Positions 55,682 to 64,000 of a stretch of DNA of 64,000 nucleotides are shown piece by piece. The first letter of the stretch is position 1. The number at the start of each line of letters is the position of its first letter. This DNA is from Clostridiales bacterium (lineage in GTDB: Bacteria > Bacillota > Clostridia > Christensenellales > Borkfalkiaceae): contig SVHW01000009.1 of NCBI GenBank assembly GCA_015055655.1, positions 1-64,000 on the forward strand, given 5' to 3'. The notes below the pieces were generated by a model that was not told where the DNA came from, ran no database searches, and saw only the letters and a program-made list of their open reading frames with translations. The translations under genes were made by a program, and so were the position numbers.

Positions 55682-57073
55682 TTATAAATCAAAGAAATTT
55701 GTGGCGCAACGTTCGTCTTTGCTGTTCGCGCGGAAAAGTTTTTCCAACTCGTCCTCGCCCATAACCGTCGTTCTGCCGTCGGCGTACAAAGCGTCGATTT
55801 GCGTCTTCATTTCTTGCACTATCCAATCTTGCTTGTTCACCTGTTTTTCAGGCGGCAATTTGAAATGCTTGTTCACCCAATACGCAATACCTGCCAAACC
55901 CGACGTGTTGGAAATGGAAACTTCCGCAGGACGGTTTAAGATTTTTTCCGTATCGAAAATATTGTAAATTTCCGCGTCTTTCATCATACCGTCGGCGTGA
56001 ATACCGGCGCGCGTCAAGTTGAACGCGCTTCCCACGAACGGCGTCATCGGCGGAATAGGATATGCAAGTTCCTTTTCAAAATATTCCCCAATTTCGGTAA
56101 TCGCCGTCGTATCCATACCGTCCAGCGTACCGCGCATAGACGCGTATTGCATAACCATCGCTTCCGTAGGCACGTTGCCCGTACGTTCCCCGATACCAAG
56201 GAGCGAACAGTTGACGCCACTTGCGCCGTACAACCACGCACTAACGGCGTTGGCTACGCCCATATAGAAATCGTTATGGCCGTGCCACTCTAACATTTCC
56301 GAAGTAACGTTGGAATAGTGGTGCAAACCGTAAACGATACCGGGCACGCTTCTGGGAGGCGCTGCGCCTGCAAAAGGTATGCCGTAACCCATCGTGTCGC
56401 ACATACGAATTTTGACGGGAATTTTCGCTTCTTTGGAAAGCTCTACCAAAGCGTTTACGAAAGGCACGACGAAGCCGTAGAAATCTGCCCTCGTTAAATC
56501 TTCAAGGTGACAACGGGGAGAAATGCCCGCTTCGAACGCTTGCTTTACCACGGAAAGGTAATGTTCGTACGCCTGACGACGCGTCATATTCAACTTTTTG
56601 AAAATGTGGTAATCCGAACAACTTACCAAGATACCCGTTTCTTTGATACCGATGTCGCGTACCATCGCGAAATCTTCCTTCTTCGCGCGTATCCACGTCG
56701 TAATTTCGGGAAACTTATAACCAAGCGCCATACATTGTTCTAACGCCTCGCGGTCCTTTTTCGTATAGACGAAAAATTCGCTTTGACGGATAATCCCTTT
56801 CGGTCCGCCAAGCCGCGCCAACAATTTATACAAATCTGCGATTTGTTTTGCCGTGTACGGCGCGCGCGATTGCTGCCCGTCACGGAACGTCGTATCCGTA
56901 ATCCAAATCTCGCTGGGCATATTCATCGGCACGCGGCGATGGTTGAAGGGCGTTTTCGGCACTTCGTCGTACGGATAAATATCACGGAATAGACAAGGCT
57001 CTTTTACGTCTTGCAATTCGTACGTATATTGGTCTAACTCCAATAAATTGCTCATAGGATTCAATTCAATCAT
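55682..57073 (-). CDS. Re-type citrate synthase
   Basis: 463 residues of the HMGL/homocitrate-synthase family, not the usual Si-citrate synthase. Seen: ITDTTFRDGQQSRAPYT (metal Asp), ETGILVSCSDYHIF, RCHLEDLTRADFYG, RMCDTMGYGIP and WHGHNDFYMGVANAV (His pair). Members in Clostridium kluyveri and Desulfovibrio make citrate with Re stereochemistry and need a divalent metal. The operon partners aconitase and IDH rule out isopropylmalate or homocitrate synthesis. AAGGA lies 10 bases before the ATG. It starts the oxidative arm that makes glutamate precursors. Confidence 0.87.
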   Translation of the reverse strand: MIELNPMSNLLELDQYTYELQDVKEPCLFRDIYPYDEVPKTPFNHRRVPMNMPSEIWITDTTFRDGQQSRAPYTAKQIADLYKLLARLGGPKGIIRQSEFFVYTKKDREALEQCMALGYKFPEITTWIRAKKEDFAMVRDIGIKETGILVSCSDYHIFKKLNMTRRQAYEHYLSVVKQAFEAGISPRCHLEDLTRADFYGFVVPFVNALVELSKEAKIPVKIRMCDTMGYGIPFAGAAPPRSVPGIVYGLHHYSNVTSEMLEWHGHNDFYMGVANAVSAWLYGASGVNCSLLGIGERTGNVPTEAMVMQYASMRGTLDGMDTTAITEIGEYFEKELAYPIPPMTPFVGSAFNLTRAGIHADGMMKDAEIYNIFDTEKILNRPAEVSISNTSGLAGIAYWVNKHFKLPPEKQVNKQDWIVQEMKTQIDALYADGRTTVMGEDELEKLFRANSKDERCATNFFDL

Positions 57074-57154
57074 AATCTCACTTTCCTTCTATATACTCGT
57101 TTCACTATCGTTTTATTTTTTCGATTGAACGGCTGTTTTGTATTTATTAAATCG

Positions 57155-57183
57155 ATTATAGCGGATTTTTTCGCTTTTGTCAA
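57155..57183 (-). promoter_or_regulatory. Consensus promoter of the citrate synthase operon
   Basis: TTGACA (57178-57183) and TATAAT (57155-57160), 17-bp spacer: a full consensus match. The leader is about 75 bases. Confidence 0.85.
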
Positions 57184-57245
57184 GGATTTGCGCACCATAA
57201 TCAAAGATTACTACGTAATAAACGAAAAATTTTGCTTATTTTTCA

Positions 57246-58049
57246 TCAAAAAGCGTCTTTGCTGATTTTGCTCCAACGCCGCGCGATGAATTTTAACCGC
57301 CAAGCGGTGGGCAGCCAAGCCGTGGACACGCGCATCACTTTATTCCAAAACCCAGGGATTGCCTTGCGTTTGTTCTTGCGGACGGCTTTTATGGAATATT
57401 CCGCCACCCAATCGGGCGATTTTGCCGCCAATTTGCCCCACAGGCCTTGCCCTTTGATTTGTTCTTTTATGTCGTCGCGCGTGGGCATAGCGCCCGGAAG
57501 AATTGCCGTGACGGACACGTTTTGCCCTTTCATTTCTTCCCGCAACGACGCGGAAAAAGAAGTGAGAGCTCCTTTCGTTGCGCTGTATATCGCAAAATAC
57601 GGCATAGGGTAAATCCCCGAAACGCTGGAAACGTTGATTATCTCTAATTGCTCCGCTTTATTTTCAATGGCAAAACGGCACAGCGCCACCGCCGCCTCAA
57701 AATTAACGCGGCATTGGAAGGCTATTTTTTCTTGCGTATACGCAACGAGCGCCTTTTGCACGTCTGCCCCCGCCGCGTTGACGAGCATACCGATTTGTAA
57801 TTGCTTCGCGCGTATTTCCTCCATCAACGCCAAACGGCTGTTTTCATTGGATAAATCCGCCGCTATTGCGTGAATTTGTACGTTGTATTCTTGCAACAAC
57901 GCCGCCTCCAAGTTTAATAATTTTTCAATGCTCCTACCCGTCAAAATTAAATCGTAACCCTTTTTCGCAAGCGCGTACACGAAGGCTTTCCCTAAGCCGC
58001 CCGTCGCGCCCGTTACCAATGCGTAGCCGATATTTTCTTTGTTTTTCAT
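57246..58049 (-). CDS. Short-chain dehydrogenase/reductase
   Basis: NAD(P)-dependent oxidoreductase of 267 residues. Seen: TGATGGLGKAFVYALAKKG, VNAAGAD, INVSSVSG and YSATKGALTSF (Tyr-Lys catalytic pair), then a basic, hydrophobic C-terminal extension of about 60 residues that may attach to the membrane. The early Gly-rich motif and Arg after beta-2 suggest NADP. The substrate is unknown. The YggS-type gene ends 10 bases before it. Confidence 0.85.
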   Translation of the reverse strand: MKNKENIGYALVTGATGGLGKAFVYALAKKGYDLILTGRSIEKLLNLEAALLQEYNVQIHAIAADLSNENSRLALMEEIRAKQLQIGMLVNAAGADVQKALVAYTQEKIAFQCRVNFEAAVALCRFAIENKAEQLEIINVSSVSGIYPMPYFAIYSATKGALTSFSASLREEMKGQNVSVTAILPGAMPTRDDIKEQIKGQGLWGKLAAKSPDWVAEYSIKAVRKNKRKAIPGFWNKVMRVSTAWLPTAWRLKFIARRWSKISKDAF

Positions 58050-58059
58050 ACTTTCCCCT

Positions 58060-58740
58060 TTATGCGTTTTGATAATTTCTCGCGCCGAAAATGGTAGAGC
58101 CGATGCGCACCATATTGCTGCCTTCTTCTACACAAAGCTGATAATCCCCACTCATACCCACGGACAAGAATTCCACTTGCGGCGATTGCGCTTTGCCCCA
58201 ATCGAACAGGGCGCGCATTTTTCGCACGAGCGAACGCAACAACGTTTCGTCGTCCGTATCAGGCAACATCGCCATAAAACCTTTTACGCATAAGCCTTCT
58301 ATCTTCGATACGCGAAAAAACGTTTCTTTGGCGTCCTCGTAATCGTACCCGCCTTTCGTTTCTTCATTGCCAATATTGATTTGCAATAAAACGTTGGAAA
58401 TCACGTTGTTTTTTACGGAAAGACGCGCAATTTCAAGGGCTAAATCGTCCCTATCGCAGGAGTGGAAAAGTTCCACCTTGCCCACGAGATATTTTACTTT
58501 ATTCGTTTGCAAATGCCCGATAAAATGTCTGGGGCAGGGCAACAACAAATCGTTTTTATCCCGAAATTCTTGCGGCTTATTCTCCGCGACGGCGTCCACC
58601 CCTGCCGCAATAGCTTCGTTGATGGCCTCTGCGCCTTGCGTTTTCGTCGCCGCCACGAGGGTTACTTTTTCCCCATACGCATTGCCGCCGTTTAACTGTT
58701 CTTTAATGCTTTTTACCGCTTGCGTTATCGTGTTTTCCAT
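58060..58740 (-). CDS. YggS/PLPBP family pyridoxal phosphate homeostasis protein
   Basis: PLP carrier of 226 residues. Seen: VTLVAATKTQ with the PLP Lys, ENKPQEFRDK, FIGHLQTNKVKYLVG and LSVGMSGDYQLCVEEGSNMVRIGSTIFG. I prefer the ATG at 58740; an in-frame ATG at 58752 sits only 4 bases from the expected transcription start. Maintains free PLP and amino-acid balance. It is divergent from the LysR gene and is followed by the SDR gene. Confidence 0.93.
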   Translation of the reverse strand: MENTITQAVKSIKEQLNGGNAYGEKVTLVAATKTQGAEAINEAIAAGVDAVAENKPQEFRDKNDLLLPCPRHFIGHLQTNKVKYLVGKVELFHSCDRDDLALEIARLSVKNNVISNVLLQINIGNEETKGGYDYEDAKETFFRVSKIEGLCVKGFMAMLPDTDDETLLRSLVRKMRALFDWGKAQSPQVEFLSVGMSGDYQLCVEEGSNMVRIGSTIFGARNYQNA

Positions 58741-58762
58741 ATACGCCCCCATTTTTCTTATC

Positions 58763-58791
58763 AGTATAACTGATTTCATAATTTTTGTCAA
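58763..58791 (-). promoter_or_regulatory. YggS operon promoter
   Basis: TTGACA (58786-58791) and TATACT (58763-58768), 17-bp spacer. The start codon follows within about 20 bases. Confidence 0.75.
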
Positions 58792-58859
58792 TCGTTGAAC
58801 GCATAGGGAGCAAAAAATCCCGTAAAGGAAAATATTTTCGTTTTTTTTGTGAAATTTAC

Positions 58860-58888
58860 TTGCATTTTCTTTTGGGCGGCGTTATAAT
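58860..58888 (+). promoter_or_regulatory. LysR regulator promoter
   Basis: TTGCAT (58860-58865) and TATAAT (58883-58888), 17-bp spacer. ATTGAT words at 58887 and 58896 and ATCAAT at about 58917 may be LysR sites. Confidence 0.65.
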
Positions 58889-58930
58889 TGATTTAATTGA
58901 TAAATATGATAAGGACAATCAATTTTTTCT

Positions 58931-59803
58931 ATGAATACCGAAGAACTGAAAACATTTATATTTTTATCGAAAGTTAAAAACTTTACTTTGGCTGCGGAAA
59001 AATTGCGCATCGCGCAATCGACGGTTACCAACCGTATCGGGGAATTGGAAAAAGAAGTGGGGAAAAAACTCTTTTCCAGAGGTTCGAAAACGGTGACTCT
59101 TACTGAGGCGGGCGAAATTTTCTTACGTTATGCGGAACGTATCCTTGAATTGCAGGATACCTCTATCGAAGAAATGAACGCGCTCTCTTCCCATAGCCGT
59201 AAATTTAGCATCGGCGCAATCAACGCCACGTACGAAGTGTACGTAAAACCGTTGGTGGACGAGTGTTTAAAAGACAACTCCGTCACGTCGATTAAGGTAA
59301 TGCTTGGGCACTCGCTTGATTTAATCCAGCAATTGCAAGACAATATGTTGGATATGGTATTTTCCGCCGTGCCGTTAAAACGCGCAGGATACGTTTGCGA
59401 AGTGTACGACGAAGATAGAGTTGCCCTCGTTTGCGGAACGAGCAAAAACGAGTATCCCTTAGGCGTTACCAAATCGCAACTGGCAAAAATGCCCTATCTT
59501 ATGTGCGATTTAACCCTTTCGGACGCCGGTGTGTTTATCCGTTCACTCTTCCCCAAAAATCACGTTTTCCGTTTGGACGTGGACAACACTTCTAAACTGA
59601 TGCCGTATTTAGAAAACGGACTTGGGTACTCCTTTTTACCTTACAAGCTTGTAAAAGACAAGCTGGAAGACGGCAGTTTGGAAGAAGTGAAATTGAAAGA
59701 TTTTACTGCGCCAAAAGTAAACACCTATCTTATTTACAGACAGGGATACGACGTAAAACGCTTTCTTGAAAACAAATTCGACGAACCCTCAAGCGAAGAA
59801 TAA
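58931..59803 (+). CDS. LysR-family transcriptional regulator
   Basis: 290 residues. N-terminal winged helix (MNTEELKTFIFLSKVKNFTLAAEKL, then QSTVTNRIGELEKEVGKKLF) and a periplasmic-binding-like effector domain. It is divergent from the YggS gene and lies just before the antiporter, which is separated by a terminator. Either neighbour may be its target. The nearest AAGGA is 15 bases from the ATG, unusually far. Confidence 0.9.
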   Translation: MNTEELKTFIFLSKVKNFTLAAEKLRIAQSTVTNRIGELEKEVGKKLFSRGSKTVTLTEAGEIFLRYAERILELQDTSIEEMNALSSHSRKFSIGAINATYEVYVKPLVDECLKDNSVTSIKVMLGHSLDLIQQLQDNMLDMVFSAVPLKRAGYVCEVYDEDRVALVCGTSKNEYPLGVTKSQLAKMPYLMCDLTLSDAGVFIRSLFPKNHVFRLDVDNTSKLMPYLENGLGYSFLPYKLVKDKLEDGSLEEVKLKDFTAPKVNTYLIYRQGYDVKRFLENKFDEPSSEE

Positions 59804-59817
59804 TCATCGCCTAAGGC

Positions 59818-59841
59818 AACGGACGGAATTTTCCGTCCGTT
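59818..59841 (+). terminator. Terminator after the LysR gene
   Basis: An 11-bp stem AACGGACGGAA with its complement, then TTTTTTG. A second hairpin, AAAAAGTTT/AAACTTTTT, follows at about 59852-59872. Confidence 0.85.
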
Positions 59842-59881
59842 TTTTGTTTAAAAAGTTTAATAAACTTTTTATTTTCACTAT

Positions 59882-59918
59882 ACTTTCATTTGCTTTTCAT
59901 CAATGAAAGTAGTATAAT
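59882..59918 (+). promoter_or_regulatory. Antiporter promoter with operator-like inverted repeat
   Basis: TTGCTT (59890-59895) and TATAAT (59913-59918), 17-bp spacer. ACTTTCATT (59882-59890) and AATGAAAGT (59902-59910) form an inverted repeat over the -35 and spacer. Confidence 0.65.
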
Positions 59919-59949
59919 GTTTGTCGATAAAACAAAGAAGGTGTCTATT

Positions 59950-61368
59950 ATGGGCCAAACGCAATCTATTTTATTATTGTTATCCATCACTTTGCTGTCG
60001 GGGTTACTGTTATCCCGTTTGGCAAAAAAACTGCAATTGCCTGCCGTTACGGCATACTTGATTGCCGGCGTTTTGATTGGCCCTTACGCGCTTGGCCAAT
60101 TGAGCAACCTCATTGGCGTAAAGGGTTTGGGTTTCACCGCTATCCCTAATGGAAACGGCGGATTTACCAGCGAGTTTTTAGCTTCGTTTGCTATATTGAG
60201 CGACGTTGCCCTTGGGTTCATCGCCTTTTCTATCGGCAACGAATTCCGCGTATCGCAATTAAAGAAAATCGGCAAACAGGCAACGATTGTCGGTATTTTA
60301 CAAGCGGTTGTCACAACGCTTGTCGTAGACGCCGTTTTGATTGTAATGCATTTACTTATGCCCGACGTGTTACCTTTGGAAGCGGCGATTATCCTTGGCG
60401 CTATCGCTTCGGCTACCGCCCCTGCCGCAACGCTTATGGTCGTTAAGCAATACAAAGCCAAAGGCCCTGTCACCGATATCTTATTGCCCGTCGTTGCCCT
60501 TGACGACGCGGTGGGGCTTATCCTTTTCGCCGTATCTTTCGGCGTAGCCAGAGGCGTGTACTCGGGCAGCGTAGACGTCGTATCTATCGTCGTCAATCCC
60601 TTAATTGAAATTATCGGTTCGCTCACGCTTGGCGCTCTTATGGGGTATTTGTTCAGCTTTTGCGAACGTTTCTTCCACTCCCGTTCCAAAAGACTTGCCG
60701 TGTCCGTCGCCTTCGTACTGCTGACGATTGGGCTTTCGAAATTGAAATTTGAAATCGGCAGCGTACATATCGGTTTCTCCTCTTTGCTCACCTGTATGAT
60801 GCTCGGCACGATTTTCTGCAACGTCTGCGATTTCTCCGAAGAATTGATGGACAGGGTAGACCGTTGGACTGCCCCCTTGTTTATCGTATTTTTCGTAACC
60901 AGCGGCGCAGAATTGGATTTGTCCGTGTTTAGCAATATCCTCATCGTCCTCGTTGGCGTGGCGTATATTATCAGCCGTTCCGCAGGGAAATACACGGGCG
61001 CATTGTTATCCTCTAAACTGGCCAAATGCGACGACAATATCGTAAAATACCTCGGCATCACGTTGTTGCCCCAAGCAGGCGTTGCGCTTGGTATGGCAGA
61101 CATCGTAAAGGGCTCGGTTGAATTCTCTGGCACGAGCATCGCGCAAATCGTCGTCAGCATTACCCTTTTCGCCGTATTGATATACGAACTCGTCGGGCCT
61201 GCCTTGACGAAGATGGCTTTAACCAAAGCCGGCGATATCAACCCCGAAGGCAAGACGAGCGCCCGTCACGAACACGCGAAAAAGAAGGCGGCGCAAGCGG
61301 CTGCTGCGGCAGCACAAGCCGCAACCGTTACCACGGTCACCTCTACGGAACAAGAAAACAACGCATAA
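59950..61368 (+). CDS. Cation/proton antiporter, CPA2 type
   Basis: Membrane protein of 472 residues from the ATG at 59950 (AAGAAGGTG upstream). About 12 membrane segments. Seen: LAKKLQLPAVTAYLIAGVLIGP near the start, the paired segments of the Na+/H+ exchanger core (IILGAIASATAPAATLMVV and PVVALDDAVGLILFA, with the ion-binding acidic residues), and an Ala-rich tail (AAQAAAAAAQAA) of about 35 residues. No TrkA nucleotide-binding domain. Moves Na+ or K+ against H+; which ion is not shown. Confidence 0.88.
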   Translation: MGQTQSILLLLSITLLSGLLLSRLAKKLQLPAVTAYLIAGVLIGPYALGQLSNLIGVKGLGFTAIPNGNGGFTSEFLASFAILSDVALGFIAFSIGNEFRVSQLKKIGKQATIVGILQAVVTTLVVDAVLIVMHLLMPDVLPLEAAIILGAIASATAPAATLMVVKQYKAKGPVTDILLPVVALDDAVGLILFAVSFGVARGVYSGSVDVVSIVVNPLIEIIGSLTLGALMGYLFSFCERFFHSRSKRLAVSVAFVLLTIGLSKLKFEIGSVHIGFSSLLTCMMLGTIFCNVCDFSEELMDRVDRWTAPLFIVFFVTSGAELDLSVFSNILIVLVGVAYIISRSAGKYTGALLSSKLAKCDDNIVKYLGITLLPQAGVALGMADIVKGSVEFSGTSIAQIVVSITLFAVLIYELVGPALTKMALTKAGDINPEGKTSARHEHAKKKAAQAAAAAAQAATVTTVTSTEQENNA

Positions 61369-61380
61369 TATCCATTGTAA

Positions 61381-61412
61381 AAACGGGCTTTGCCAACTGG
61401 CAAAGCCCGTTT
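61381..61412 (+). terminator. Terminator after the antiporter gene
   Basis: A 14-bp stem AAACGGGCTTTGCC with its complement, followed by a T tract. The next 200 bases hold no supported gene; on the minus strand they contain a possible weak promoter (TATAAT near 61555) with no convincing ORF. Confidence 0.9.
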
Positions 61413-61617
61413 TTTATTCTTGTGCATTGGTATCCGCCTTTTCTAATAGGGATTTTGCCAGAACGTTGTATCTCTTCGGGAGAAAGGGATATCGTTCCGC
61501 CCTCCTTTTTGACGCGTAAACAGCTAAGCACCGCCCGTGTTAGTTTATTTTACTATTGATATTATAACATTTTTCATAAAAACAACATTTTTATCGTAAA
61601 ACGTACATACTAACAGC

Positions 61618-63237
61618 GTGAAAACTACGTTATCAAACAAAGAAAAACAAATACTGGACACAACGGTTTACCAAATCTATCCGCGCAGCTTTTACGACGG
61701 CAACGGCGACGGTGTCGGGGATTTGCAAGGAATTATTCAAAAAATTCCCCATTTAAAAAATTTGGGAATAAACACCGTTTGGCTTTGCCCCTGTTATCCC
61801 TCACCCAACGCCGACAATGGGTATGACGTGGCAAACTACAAAGACGTCAACCCGTTATTTGGGGATATGCGCGATTGGGAACGTTTGAAAAACCGTCTGC
61901 ACGATGAGCGTATTAAAATATTGATGGACTTCGTCGCCAATCATACCTCGGACGAGCATTTTTTCTTTCAAGAAGCAAAGAAAAGCAAGGATAACCCCTA
62001 CCACGAGTATTATATCTGGGCAGATAAACCAAACGGCTGGAAATCGGTGTTCGGCGGCAGCGCTTGGACGTATAACCGCGCCACAAAGGAATATTACTTG
62101 CACTCGTTTGATAAAAAGCAACCTGATTTGAATTGGAAAAACCAACGCGTACGCAAAGAGATGCAATCGGTAATCGATTTTTGGACGGATAAAGGCGTGG
62201 ACGGTTTTCGTTGCGACGTACTTGATTTTATCGCCAAAGATTTTGAAAAAAATCAAATGTACGGCGGCGCGCTATTGCCAACGTATATCAAAGAATTGTT
62301 TGGCAGAAAACACACGCGAAAACTGTTTACCGTCGGCGAGTGCCAAACGAATAGAAATACGATTTGCGATATTTGCGGCATAGAAACGGGCAAACTTTCC
62401 ACCGTCTTCCAATTCGACCATATGCGCATATGTGGCAACGATAAATTCCGTCCCAAACGCTTTTCGTTTGAAAAACTGAGAAAAACGCTCGTTTCCTGGC
62501 AAAATTTCACGCAAGAAAACAAGCTTATCCCCACTTTATTTACCGATAATCACGATTATCCGTACTTTATTTCCCGATACGGCGACGATGAAGCCTTGCG
62601 GTATTTTTCCGCCACCGCATACGCCTGCGCTTGCTTTTTGTTGCGTGGAATTCCGTTTATTTATCAAGGGCAAGAATACGGCGCTATCAACCCCTATTAC
62701 GAAGATATTTCTTCTTTCGACGACGTGGAAACCAAAAACCGTTATCGACAGGTGTTGTCACGTAAAGGTAAAGCGCAAGCCGTCCAAGAAATTAACGTCG
62801 GCAGCAGAGATAACACGCGTAGGCCGTTCGCTTGGAACGGCAATAAAGACGAGCATTTCGGTTTTTCCACGGCTACGCCGTGGTTGCAATCGCACACACG
62901 TGCCGCCGATATCAATTTGGAAGACGATACGCGCGCGCAGTTCTCCGTTTTTGCCTTCTATCAAAAATTACTCGCTTTACGCAAGCGCCACACTTGTTTA
63001 CGCTATGGCAATTTTACGGATATAACGCAAAACAAAAACGCGTTCGTATACGAACGCGTCTACGGCAACAAATCCGCCGTTATCGTATGCAATTATAATC
63101 AAGCCCAGTCTATTTCTTTACCCAAAAAACTGGTTGAAAAGGGTTATTCCTTGGTTTTATACAATTACCCAAAACGAGAAGAAGCACCCTTTTGCCCTAC
63201 CTTTCAGCCGTTTGAAACGGCGGTGTATATCCGCTGA
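61618..63237 (+). CDS. Alpha-glucosidase, GH13 (oligo-1,6-glucosidase type)
   Basis: Cytoplasmic glycosidase of 539 residues, no signal peptide. Seen: VYQIYPRSFYDGNGDGVGD, MDFVANHTSDEH, DGFRCDVLDF with nucleophile Asp200, LFTVGECQT with acid/base Glu241 and FTDNHDYP with Asp313. These fit oligo-1,6-glucosidases and trehalose-6-phosphate hydrolases. It likely cleaves isomaltose-type or maltodextrin ends imported by MalEFG. The start is a GTG with no ribosome binding site; CATACT ends 6 bases before it. Confidence 0.93.
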   Translation: MKTTLSNKEKQILDTTVYQIYPRSFYDGNGDGVGDLQGIIQKIPHLKNLGINTVWLCPCYPSPNADNGYDVANYKDVNPLFGDMRDWERLKNRLHDERIKILMDFVANHTSDEHFFFQEAKKSKDNPYHEYYIWADKPNGWKSVFGGSAWTYNRATKEYYLHSFDKKQPDLNWKNQRVRKEMQSVIDFWTDKGVDGFRCDVLDFIAKDFEKNQMYGGALLPTYIKELFGRKHTRKLFTVGECQTNRNTICDICGIETGKLSTVFQFDHMRICGNDKFRPKRFSFEKLRKTLVSWQNFTQENKLIPTLFTDNHDYPYFISRYGDDEALRYFSATAYACACFLLRGIPFIYQGQEYGAINPYYEDISSFDDVETKNRYRQVLSRKGKAQAVQEINVGSRDNTRRPFAWNGNKDEHFGFSTATPWLQSHTRAADINLEDDTRAQFSVFAFYQKLLALRKRHTCLRYGNFTDITQNKNAFVYERVYGNKSAVIVCNYNQAQSISLPKKLVEKGYSLVLYNYPKREEAPFCPTFQPFETAVYIR

Positions 63238-64000
63238 TTACAGCGCAAACGCAGACACAAATCGTTTATCGTTTAAATACGCCAGCGCGCCAACGCAAGA
63301 AAACGATAATTCTTTAGCAACCAACGCCTGTCTGGCAACGTTTTGCGCCTTGTTTTTCGCCGTATCCCCGTATTTCATATCCCCGACGATTGGACAACGT
63401 ATATGTGCTAAATGCGCGCGAATTTGATGCGTTTTGCCCGTGTGCAACGTGATTTCCGCCTTGCTGATTTCGCCGCGGATTTCCAACACTTTATACTCCG
63501 TTATAATCTTTTCCGCACCGACTACGGGCGCGTCATAAATATGGACCAAAGACGCTTTTTCGTTCTTTTTCAAATACGCCGTCAACACGTCGCCCGATTT
63601 TGGAAACGCGCCGAAACATAACGCGTGATAACGTTTTTCTACGCGTTTTTCTTTGAACGCCGCAAGCAATTCCGTTTCCGCCCTTTCGTTACGCGCAAAT
63701 ATCATTAAACCCGCCGTGTTTCTATCCAAGCGGTGGATAAAGGCGCAAGCGCCCGTGTCCCTTAACAAACCTGCGTGCACGGCCTCGGCGTTGACGCCGC
63801 TTTCTTTATCGACGACGAAGACGTTTTCGTCCTGATAAACAAATGCGTATCCTTTTTTTGCCTCTTGCTTGGCCGTGAGATAATAACAAACCTCATCACC
63901 GACGATAAGAGGCGTATCTGCGCCTATTTTTTTTCCGTTTACCTTGATATCTTTGTTCTTTAATAAAATATTCCAAAAAAAGGACGCCTGCGCGCAATGC
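63238..64000 (-). CDS. RluA-family pseudouridine synthase (5-prime end beyond the window)
   Basis: Converts uridines in rRNA or tRNA to pseudouridine. The reading frame stays open to the window edge. The visible part covers an S4-like domain (SFFWNILLKNKDIKVNGKKIG near the edge) and the catalytic domain with the active-site Asp in IHRLDRNTAGLMIFA, then TGKTHQIRAHL. A GTG at 63780 is internal, not the start. It abuts the GH13 stop codon in convergent orientation without an obvious terminator. RluC or RluD type is not decided. Confidence 0.85.
   Translation of the reverse strand, partial: HCAQASFFWNILLKNKDIKVNGKKIGADTPLIVGDEVCYYLTAKQEAKKGYAFVYQDENVFVVDKESGVNAEAVHAGLLRDTGACAFIHRLDRNTAGLMIFARNERAETELLAAFKEKRVEKRYHALCFGAFPKSGDVLTAYLKKNEKASLVHIYDAPVVGAEKIITEYKVLEIRGEISKAEITLHTGKTHQIRAHLAHIRCPIVGDMKYGDTAKNKAQNVARQALVAKELSFSCVGALAYLNDKRFVSAFAL

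Noticed and set aside
61343-61531. 62-residue minus-strand ORF after the antiporter
   Set aside because: It begins with GTG without a placed ribosome binding site, runs through the antiporter terminator, and has no recognisable pattern.

Overview
The window reads as a chromosomal segment of an anaerobic, fermentative Clostridia-type Bacillota, probably a gut lineage. The pointers are yabP-yabQ (spore cortex genes), a divIC-like gene, whiA beside murB and dnaE, a Re-type citrate synthase, a BspA-like surface lipoprotein, PadR/HAAS/DUF4097 envelope genes, and no respiratory membrane complex. The taxonomy is inference; no rRNA gene is present. About 50 genes are supported, most on the minus strand in tight operons. 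There is one tRNA. I see no phage, transposon or CRISPR array.

Layout. 0.1-3.7 kb: a large lipoprotein (collagen-like, CxxC and leucine-rich repeats) divergent from a small XRE regulator; a palindrome sits inside the lipoprotein promoter. 3.7-9 kb: MalEFG-type sugar importer and malQ. 9-14.2 kb: M50-like protease, ppx/gppA, divIC-like gene, yabQ, yabP, a TtcA-like enzyme, a small secreted protein and a YihY-type membrane protein. 14.2-16.7 kb: a Cys-rich protein and a PadR-HAAS-DUF4097 operon. 16.7-20.5 kb: guaB-thrH-guaA (glutaminase-less) and a membrane protein. 20.6-22.5 kb: a lipoprotein, an HD hydrolase, a small ORF and tRNA-Ser(CGA) joined to a 28-bp perfect inverted repeat.

22.5-35.4 kb is the centrepiece: one minus-strand operon encoding malate dehydrogenase, fumarase, HdrB, HdrC, HdrA, MvhD/FlxD, FlxC, FlxB, FlxA, FrdB and FrdA, followed by an AspT/SucE-type exporter. 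It describes malate to fumarate to succinate, with fumarate reduction physically linked to an NADH- and ferredoxin-handling Flx-Hdr bifurcating module. I propose a soluble, electron-bifurcating NADH:fumarate reductase plus a succinate exporter. 35.4-44.8 kb: a DUF308-like membrane protein with a structured leader, a PfkB-type kinase, pfkA, dnaE, whiA, a PHP phosphatase and murB. 44.9-52.5 kb: a HAD hydrolase, a Pr6Pr protein, nagA with a ROK kinase opposite an AraC regulator, phosphoglucomutase and a membrane protein. 52.5-57.2 kb: Re-citrate synthase, aconitase and isocitrate dehydrogenase, the oxidative arm of a split TCA pathway ending at 2-oxoglutarate. 57.2-64 kb: an SDR, a YggS-type protein, a LysR regulator, a cation/proton antiporter, a GH13 glucosidase and an RluA pseudouridine synthase cut by the window edge.

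Together the metabolic genes describe import and cleavage of maltodextrins, glycolysis (pgm, pfkA, PfkB), amino sugar use, and a horseshoe TCA cycle: the oxidative arm feeds glutamate synthesis, and the reductive arm disposes of electrons as succinate. A recurring oddity is plus-strand genes whose -10 hexamer lies 6 bases before the start codon with no ribosome binding site, which suggests leaderless mRNAs.
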